Origin: Flavobacteriales bacterium
Lineage (GTDB): Bacteria > Bacteroidota > Bacteroidia > Flavobacteriales > Crocinitomicaceae
Direction of reading: 5' to 3'
DNA: 10,942 nucleotides
Assembly: GCA_947375085.1 (NCBI GenBank)
Contig: CANCEQ010000097.1
Span: 1-10,942, forward strand
This document shows positions 6,027 through 10,942 of this stretch, piece by piece. A model generated the notes under the pieces. That model was not told the DNA's origin. It saw nothing but the letters and a program-made list of their open reading frames with translations, and did not search any database. Within the stretch, counting starts at the first letter, position 1. Each line of letters starts with the position of its first letter. The translations under genes and the position numbers were made by a program.

Positions 6027-8256
6027 GAAATATTTTTCTTTAACCATCCTATTGTTTATTGTTTCACTTTTTAACAATAAATTATTTTCTCAAAAAGATT
6101 TCAATAACTTTACTTCTACACAATCAGTTGGAAATATTTCACAAGATTTCTCTTCTCTTACTTATGAGAAAATAAAAGCCGATTTGAAAGAAAGCAAAAG
6201 AGAACTTTCTAAATCAAAAGAAAAGAAATTTCTTAAAAATATCCATTATGGTATAGATGACATATTACATTCAGGATTAGTTATCTATGGTGATGATATT
6301 TCGAATTATGTTAGTTCGGTTGCCGATAAACTTTTAGCAAAAGATATAACATTAAGAAGTAAATTGAGATTTTACACAATTAAATCAAATACTTCGAATG
6401 CTTTCTCAACAGATCAAGGAATTATATTTGTTACGACTGGATTAATATCACAACTTACTTCTGAAGCCCAATTAGCATTAATTCTTGCTCATGAAATATC
6501 ACACTACACTGAAAATCATGTAGTTGAATCTTTTGAAGTCGCTTCAAACAATACACATCGAAATATCGTTGATTTGAGTATTTATTCTAAGGAGCATGAA
6601 ATTGAAGCTGATAAAAAAGGACTATCACTTTACAAAGCAGCAGGTTATAGTAAAAATGAAGTTTTACCAACCTTTGACGTAATAATGTATTCCTATTTGC
6701 CTTTTGATGAAATTGAAGTGCCATTCAATTATTTCAATACTTCAAATATGTTTATTCCAAAATCATTATTTCCCTACAAAAAATATGAAATTAAAGCTAT
6801 AGAAGATTATGATGATAGTGAAAGTTCACATCCTAACATAAAAAAGAGAAAAGATGAAATTACCACAGAAATTGAATCACTTAAAAATTGGGGTGATAAC
6901 ATATTCTTTTTAGGTAAATCAAAATTTGAATACGTTAGAAATATTTGTCGTTTTGAAAGTGTTAGAACTGATATTTTAAATTCTAATTATGGTGATGCAA
7001 TTTATGCCATTTTTATACTTGAAAAAGAATTTAAAAACTCATTATACCTCAAAAGAATGAAGGCTCAAGCTTGGTTAGGACTTGCTCAATATAAAGAAAA
7101 TGGTAACATTAGCCAAACACTTGATAAAACCTCAGAATTAGAGGGTGAAATTGCAACGATTCATTATTTCATTAAAAAACTAAATAAGGACGGCCTTTTC
7201 ACAATTGCCCTTCGTCAAATTTATGATTTGAAAAAAGAAAACCCAAAAGACAAACAATTAGATGCTATTTATAATTATTTAATTAAAGAATTGGTCTTTT
7301 CCAAGAACTTCAAACTTGATAAATATTCAACTAAAAATTTTGAATCTGCATCTAATGAATTCATTCAAAACAAATTAAATCCTGCAAAAAAAGAACAAGA
7401 ATCAACTGAAACAGAACCTAAAAGCAAAAACAAATACGATAAAATTAAAACGAAAAAGAATGCTGATAATATCGAAAATTTTGACTCTACAAAATTCTAC
7501 TTTTACGGTATTTCTGATATTATTGTAGACCCAATATTTACAGACGTTTTATCTAAATATTCAGGTGAATTAGATAAAGATGAAAAGAAACAATTAGAAT
7601 TTGATAGGCTTTCAACTAAACAACAACGTAAAATAAATAAACGTGAAGAAATTGAACAACTCTATTTAGATATAAATGATATCATAGTTGTTGAACCTAT
7701 GGTATTAAGTTATGATAAAAAAGAAAATTTAGACTTAATCAAATCAGAAAAACTAAAACATGATTTTTCAATTGCAATTGATGACGCAGCAAAAGACGCT
7801 CAAATAAAAACCTATACTATTGATAGAGATAATCTTGCTATAAAAGGAACTGAGGCATTTAACGAACGAAATACTTTATTTGGCTTTATAAATCAAATTT
7901 CACAAGAAGATAATTTTAATATTTTTCCAGTAGATTTTGAATTATTAGAAGAAATTAAAAATAATCACAGTGCATCAAAAGTTTTATTCACTATGGTTCA
8001 GCACCATGAAAATCGCAAATTCACATTATTAGGTTTCTGCTGTGCATTAGGTGTTTACCCCGTTTTACCTATATATATCCCTTATAATTTATTAACTTCA
8101 CAAGATACTGAATTCAATGCGATTATATTAGATCTAGATGAAGCTAAAATTGAAATAGGTACTAGTTATTTTTCAAAAGACACTCCTAGAAAAAACAATT
8201 TAGGCGCTCATATGTTTAATTTATTCGACAAACTGAATAATACTAAAACAAAATAA
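6025..8256 (+). CDS. Exported M48 family zinc metalloprotease with long C-terminal extension
   Basis: A 743-residue protein starting with a signal peptide (residues 1-23, ending LFSQ), so it acts in the periplasm or at the envelope. The M48 domain spans about 80-280. LILAHEISHYTENH gives the HEXXH zinc site (H156, E157, H160), EIEAD gives the third ligand E192 with D196, and SSHPNIKKR (267-275) is the SHPxxxxR-type motif after the active site seen in BepA-like proteases. Residues 310-430 are helical and TPR-like (KAQAWLGLAQY). Residues 450-487 form a charged, Lys/Glu-rich linker. Residues 488-743 look like a separate alpha/beta domain with a hydrophobic stretch at 666-691; I recognise no family there. 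BepA/YfgC has about 490 residues, so this protein is about 250 longer. It is followed after 36 bp by a beta-barrel-like gene, probably in the same operon. Confidence 0.85.
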   Translation: MKYFSLTILLFIVSLFNNKLFSQKDFNNFTSTQSVGNISQDFSSLTYEKIKADLKESKRELSKSKEKKFLKNIHYGIDDILHSGLVIYGDDISNYVSSVADKLLAKDITLRSKLRFYTIKSNTSNAFSTDQGIIFVTTGLISQLTSEAQLALILAHEISHYTENHVVESFEVASNNTHRNIVDLSIYSKEHEIEADKKGLSLYKAAGYSKNEVLPTFDVIMYSYLPFDEIEVPFNYFNTSNMFIPKSLFPYKKYEIKAIEDYDDSESSHPNIKKRKDEITTEIESLKNWGDNIFFLGKSKFEYVRNICRFESVRTDILNSNYGDAIYAIFILEKEFKNSLYLKRMKAQAWLGLAQYKENGNISQTLDKTSELEGEIATIHYFIKKLNKDGLFTIALRQIYDLKKENPKDKQLDAIYNYLIKELVFSKNFKLDKYSTKNFESASNEFIQNKLNPAKKEQESTETEPKSKNKYDKIKTKKNADNIENFDSTKFYFYGISDIIVDPIFTDVLSKYSGELDKDEKKQLEFDRLSTKQQRKINKREEIEQLYLDINDIIVVEPMVLSYDKKENLDLIKSEKLKHDFSIAIDDAAKDAQIKTYTIDRDNLAIKGTEAFNERNTLFGFINQISQEDNFNIFPVDFELLEEIKNNHSASKVLFTMVQHHENRKFTLLGFCCALGVYPVLPIYIPYNLLTSQDTEFNAIILDLDEAKIEIGTSYFSKDTPRKNNLGAHMFNLFDKLNNTKTK

Positions 8257-8292
8257 ATCAATATTGAATTCGAATAAATTTAAAACATAAAT

Positions 8293-9126
8293 ATGAAAAC
8301 TTTAATTTTTATACTTTTTACCCTATTCATTTCATCCTTTTTTTCTCAAGATAACAAAGGATACTACGGAACTAAGTTTTATGTTTCCGTTGAATCAATA
8401 TTAAGCTCACCGATTGTATATAATTTACTGCAAAATGTAGACAATAATAATCCTCAATTCGATAAAATAAATTATGGATATCGATTTACAGCTGCTTATG
8501 TAATAAAAAGGAATATTGCTTTTGGTTTGGAATTAGGTACGGATTATTCAAATATTACATCTATTTCTGATTTACCAGTAAATTCAACTAATAGCTCAAT
8601 AAAAAATTACACAAAATTCAATTACGATAATGTCGGCATCACTACTTTTTCTATAATGCCCAAAATTGAATTTGCTAACTCATCTGGACTTTTACCTCTT
8701 GGTTTATCACATCAAATAGGCTTTGGAGTTTCAAACTCAACAATCAAATCAGGTTCATATCATTATGAATCTTCTTTTTCAAAAGACTCTACAATTCAGT
8801 ACACCGATGATTACGGATACACTTATTCAAGCATTTCAACATTTTACGAATCAGCTAGTGGCGAGAAAAACTTAAGTGAAACAAACCTCTCAACACCAGT
8901 TAAAATGTATACATTATTGTATGCGTTGAATGTAAGAACGGCTATCTCTAAAAAAATACTTTTCAGTTATGGTTTTAGATACACTCTAAATGGCAATCTC
9001 AATAATGTTGACGCAATTACATCTGATGCTGGAATTATACCCAATTCTTCATTTAGCAATAGCATTGCACGTCAAAGAAGATGCAGTATAATTTCATTTA
9101 ACTTAGGTTTAACTTACGCTTTTTAA
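8293..9126 (+). CDS. Probable outer-membrane beta-barrel protein
   Basis: A 277-residue protein with a clear signal peptide (residues 1-19, ending SSFFSQ). The mature part has amphipathic beta strands that alternate aromatic/hydrophobic and polar residues, such as YGYRFTAAYVIKRNIAFGLELG and TMYTLLYALNV-type stretches, separated by Ser/Thr/Asn-rich loops (about 92-105 and 155-195). It ends in NLGLTYAF, a C-terminal phenylalanine strand typical of barrels inserted by the BAM machinery. About 8-10 strands would fit its size. This is the general outer-membrane beta-barrel (porin-like/PorT-like) class of Bacteroidota; its ligand or role is unknown. It lies 36 bp after the M48 protease gene, so the two may act together at the outer membrane. 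Its TAA overlaps the stop of dinB on the other strand. Confidence 0.72.
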   Translation: MKTLIFILFTLFISSFFSQDNKGYYGTKFYVSVESILSSPIVYNLLQNVDNNNPQFDKINYGYRFTAAYVIKRNIAFGLELGTDYSNITSISDLPVNSTNSSIKNYTKFNYDNVGITTFSIMPKIEFANSSGLLPLGLSHQIGFGVSNSTIKSGSYHYESSFSKDSTIQYTDDYGYTYSSISTFYESASGEKNLSETNLSTPVKMYTLLYALNVRTAISKKILFSYGFRYTLNGNLNNVDAITSDAGIIPNSSFSNSIARQRRCSIISFNLGLTYAF

Positions 9127-10190
9127 TCCAAAGGTAAATTCAATTGTATTTCTTTTGGCTCAAGACGAAATCCACTGATTTGAAACCCAATTAAACGAAC
9201 AGATTTAGCTAAGGGTAACACATTTTCTATCAATTGATGTGCCATCTTCTCTAGTTGTCCGTAAGTTGTTATTTCAGAAGTTAAAGTAGATGAACGAGTG
9301 ATTTGTGTAAAATCAGAATACTTTAATTTAATCGAAAGTGACCTTCCTTTTTTATCGAAATTTTCATACCGCTTCCAGAGGGTTTCTACTATTTCTTGCG
9401 CGGAATTTCTAAAATTTGTTACATCAAAAATATCTGTCATAAAAGTACTTTCTGCTGCAATACTTTTTCGCTCTCGGTCATTTACCACCATTCTATTATC
9501 TATTCCTCTACAAATTGAATATAAAAAAGAGCCTGCTTTCCCAAAATAGGATTGTAATTCAGCTAATGAAAATCGTTTTAAATCCTTACCAAAAAATATA
9601 GAAAGTTCGTGCATTTTATCAGCTGTAACTTTTCCAACACCAAAAAATCGTTCAACTGGTAAACTATCCATATAAGCTTGGGCCTCTTCTGGTTTAATAA
9701 CGAAAAGTCCATTCGGTTTATCTTGATCAGATGCTAACTTTGCCAAAAACTTATTATATGATACTCCTGCCGAAGCTATTAGATTTAGTTCAGTATAAAT
9801 ATCATTTTTAATAGATTGAGCAATAAAAGTCGCCGAGTTCAATCCCATTTTATTTTCAGTTACATCCAAAAATGCTTCATCCAATGCTAATGGTTCAATT
9901 ATATCTGTGTAGCGATAAAAAATCGTATGAATATGTCTTGAAACTTCTTTGTATCGTTTGAAATTAGGACGTACAAAAATTAAATCTGGACAAATCCGAG
10001 CAGCAACTTTTGAACTCATTGCAGATTTTATCCCAAACTTTCTTGCTTCATAACTAGCTGCAGCTATAACACCTCTTTCTGAATTACCACCAACTGCAAC
10101 AGGTTTTCCTTTCAATTCGGGATTATCCAATTGCTCCACCGATGCATAAAATGCATCCATATCTACATGAATAATTTTTCGAATTTCCAT
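9123..10190 (-). CDS. dinB: DNA polymerase IV (Y-family translesion polymerase)
   Basis: A 355-residue Y-family polymerase that copies past damaged bases with low fidelity and no proofreading. IIHVDMDAFYASVE gives the metal ligand D10 and a steric-gate tyrosine Y15, where E. coli DinB has Phe and archaeal Dpo4 has Tyr. LALDEAFLDVT gives the catalytic D104 and E105. ASAGVSYNKFLAKLASDQDKPNG is the palm/thumb signature, and FFGVGKVTADKM is the helix-hairpin-helix in the thumb. The little-finger domain fills the C-terminal third, and the protein ends in QLNLPLD, a good beta-clamp-binding peptide. Length is normal and all key residues are present. The ATG at 10190 directly follows a run of ten A residues on the coding strand. 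It is divergent from uvrB, another DNA-damage gene. Confidence 0.95.
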   Translation of the reverse strand: MEIRKIIHVDMDAFYASVEQLDNPELKGKPVAVGGNSERGVIAAASYEARKFGIKSAMSSKVAARICPDLIFVRPNFKRYKEVSRHIHTIFYRYTDIIEPLALDEAFLDVTENKMGLNSATFIAQSIKNDIYTELNLIASAGVSYNKFLAKLASDQDKPNGLFVIKPEEAQAYMDSLPVERFFGVGKVTADKMHELSIFFGKDLKRFSLAELQSYFGKAGSFLYSICRGIDNRMVVNDRERKSIAAESTFMTDIFDVTNFRNSAQEIVETLWKRYENFDKKGRSLSIKLKYSDFTQITRSSTLTSEITTYGQLEKMAHQLIENVLPLAKSVRLIGFQISGFRLEPKEIQLNLPLD

Positions 10191-10200
10191 TTTTTTTTTT

Positions 10201-10300
10201 AGAAATTAGATGTTAGACATTAGACATTAGACTTTAAACACATAAAAGTCTATGAACGAAGTGGTCTAATATCTAAAAACGAAGTGATCTATTGTCTAAT
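10201..10300. repeat. Structured intergenic repeat between dinB and uvrB
   Basis: The left part carries TTAGATG/TTAGACA/TTAGACA/TTAGACT steps (10206-10233). The right part is two 23-bp direct copies beginning AACGAAGTG (10255-10277 and 10278-10300). The halves also pair: TTAGATGTTAGAC (10206-10218) is inverted in GTCTAATATCTAA (10264-10276) with one mismatch, and TAGACTTTA pairs with TAAAAGTCTA nearer the centre. It could fold as one long imperfect hairpin. It resembles TTAGAC-rich intergenic repeats I recall from flavobacterial genomes, so it is probably one copy of a dispersed family. Confidence 0.65.
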
Positions 10301-10305
10301 TTTAC

Positions 10306-10313
10306 CAAAGATA
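10306..10313 (-). promoter_or_regulatory. Possible dinB promoter -7 element
   Basis: The minus strand reads TATCTTTG, matching TAnnTTTG. It points at dinB, 116 bp upstream of its ATG, so the transcript leader would contain the whole structured repeat at 10201-10300. No obvious -33 TTG is seen; a weaker promoter nearer the gene is possible. Confidence 0.3.
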
Positions 10314-10318
10314 ATCCT

Positions 10319-10326
10319 TAAATTTG
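10319..10326 (+). promoter_or_regulatory. Possible uvrB promoter -7 element
   Basis: TAAATTTG matches TAnnTTTG and lies 17 bp before the uvrB ATG, predicting a leader of about 10-14 nt. TTG at 10292-10294 is 24 bp upstream, slightly far for a -33 element. It sits only 5 bp from the oppositely directed element at 10306-10313, so the two promoters could share or compete for polymerase. Confidence 0.4.
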
Positions 10327-10343
10327 TGATATACGAATGATTT

Positions 10344-10942
10344 ATGGATTTTAAACTTGTTTCTGAATTTGAACCTACTGGTGATCAGCCAGAAGCGATT
10401 CAACAATTAGTAGATGGCTTACATGCTGAAATTCAAAATCAAACACTATTAGGTGTTACAGGGTCAGGTAAAACATTTACGATTGCAAATGTGATTAAAA
10501 ACACCAATCGACCAACACTTATACTTTCTCACAATAAAACACTTGCTGCTCAATTATACAGCGAATTCAAGGAATTCTTTCCTGAAAATTCGGTAGAATA
10601 TTTTGTTTCATATTACGATTATTATCAACCTGAGGCTTACATGCCTGTTACTGGAACTTACATCGAAAAAGATTTAGCTATCAATGAAGAATTAGAAAAA
10701 TTACGACTTTCAACGACTTCAGCGCTTCTGTCAGGAAGAAAAGATGTTATTATAATCTCTTCTGTATCATGTATTTACGGTATTGGTAATCCAAATGAAT
10801 TTGAAAATAGTATCATGCCTTTGAAAGTTGGTATGACTTACTCTAGAAATAAATTCCTTTACAAGCTAGTTGAAAATCTTTATTCAAGAGCAAACCAAGA
10901 ATTTAAACGTGGGATGTTTCGCGTTAAAGGTGATACAGTAGA
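10344..10942 (+). CDS. uvrB: UvrABC excinuclease subunit B, N-terminal part
   Basis: The first 199 codons of uvrB; the gene continues past the window edge (family length about 660-670). UvrB receives damaged DNA from UvrA, verifies the lesion with a helicase-like ATPase core and recruits UvrC for incision. [11 protein letters not shown] (9-19) is the Q-motif region. GVTGSGKT (37-44) is the Walker A ATP-binding loop and [10 protein letters not shown] is motif Ia. [12 protein letters not shown] (90-101) is the beta-hairpin that inserts between the DNA strands, with its conserved aromatic residues intact. [19 protein letters not shown] and [11 protein letters not shown] follow as in all UvrB proteins. 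The ATG at 10344 gives the usual start a few residues before the first motif; the ATG at 10337 is out of frame. Confidence 0.97.
   Translation, partial: MDFKLVSEFEPTGDQPEAIQQLVDGLHAEIQNQTLLGVTGSGKTFTIANVIKNTNRPTLILSHNKTLAAQLYSEFKEFFPENSVEYFVSYYDYYQPEAYMPVTGTYIEKDLAINEELEKLRLSTTSALLSGRKDVIIISSVSCIYGIGNPNEFENSIMPLKVGMTYSRNKFLYKLVENLYSRANQEFKRGMFRVKGDTV

Noticed and set aside
8257..8292. Promoter or terminator between the M48 protease and the barrel-like gene
   Set aside because: Only a small imperfect palindrome around GAATTC is seen, with no stem-loop and no TAnnTTTG element, which favours cotranscription.
10205..10300. Possible small CRISPR array
   Set aside because: Units are only 7 or 23 bp with no unique spacers between them and no cas genes nearby; the internal inverted symmetry fits an intergenic repeat.

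Overview
The window looks like chromosomal DNA of a Bacteroidota member, most likely order Flavobacteriales; a Crocinitomicaceae-type genome is only a guess. The signs are strong AT richness, exported proteins whose signal peptides end in a Ser-Gln step, genes with little or no Shine-Dalgarno signal, TAnnTTTG promoter elements (the Bacteroides/Flavobacterium -7 consensus) and gene families typical of the phylum. There are no tRNA or rRNA genes, no insertion sequences, no CRISPR array and no phage genes. It reads as ordinary housekeeping DNA with some unusual small repeats and hairpins.

Positions 1-2150: the C-terminal end of a CcoI-type copper P-type ATPase (+) converges on an ACC deaminase/D-cysteine desulfhydrase-like PLP enzyme (-). 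A small Cys-rich DUF5522 protein (+) and a lysophospholipid acyltransferase-like protein (-) then converge, and both of their stop codons lie in one near-perfect 30-bp palindrome.

Positions 2150-3720: a 460-residue membrane-anchored protein of unknown function. Its start region is a 29-bp tandem duplication that creates a 10-codon leader ORF overlapping the true start as ATGA. A stem-loop at 3686-3711 ends this gene and probably also the operon converging on it.

Positions 3728-5893 (-): a two-gene operon of a cystathionine beta-synthase-type enzyme followed 9 bp later by a BtuF-like metal/cofactor-binding protein that has no signal peptide and carries a GC-rich hairpin in its 5' coding region.

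Positions 6025-9126 (+): a probable operon of an exported M48 zinc metalloprotease with a very long uncharacterised C-terminal part and an outer-membrane beta-barrel-like protein. The protease start codon lies in one arm of a 13-bp perfect inverted repeat. This pair is the best candidate for an undescribed functional unit here.

Positions 9123-10942: DNA polymerase IV (dinB, -) and the first 199 codons of uvrB (+) diverge from an intergenic region with a structured repeat and back-to-back promoter-like elements. Both act in DNA damage tolerance or repair. All functional calls come from reading motifs and recalling families; no database search was run.
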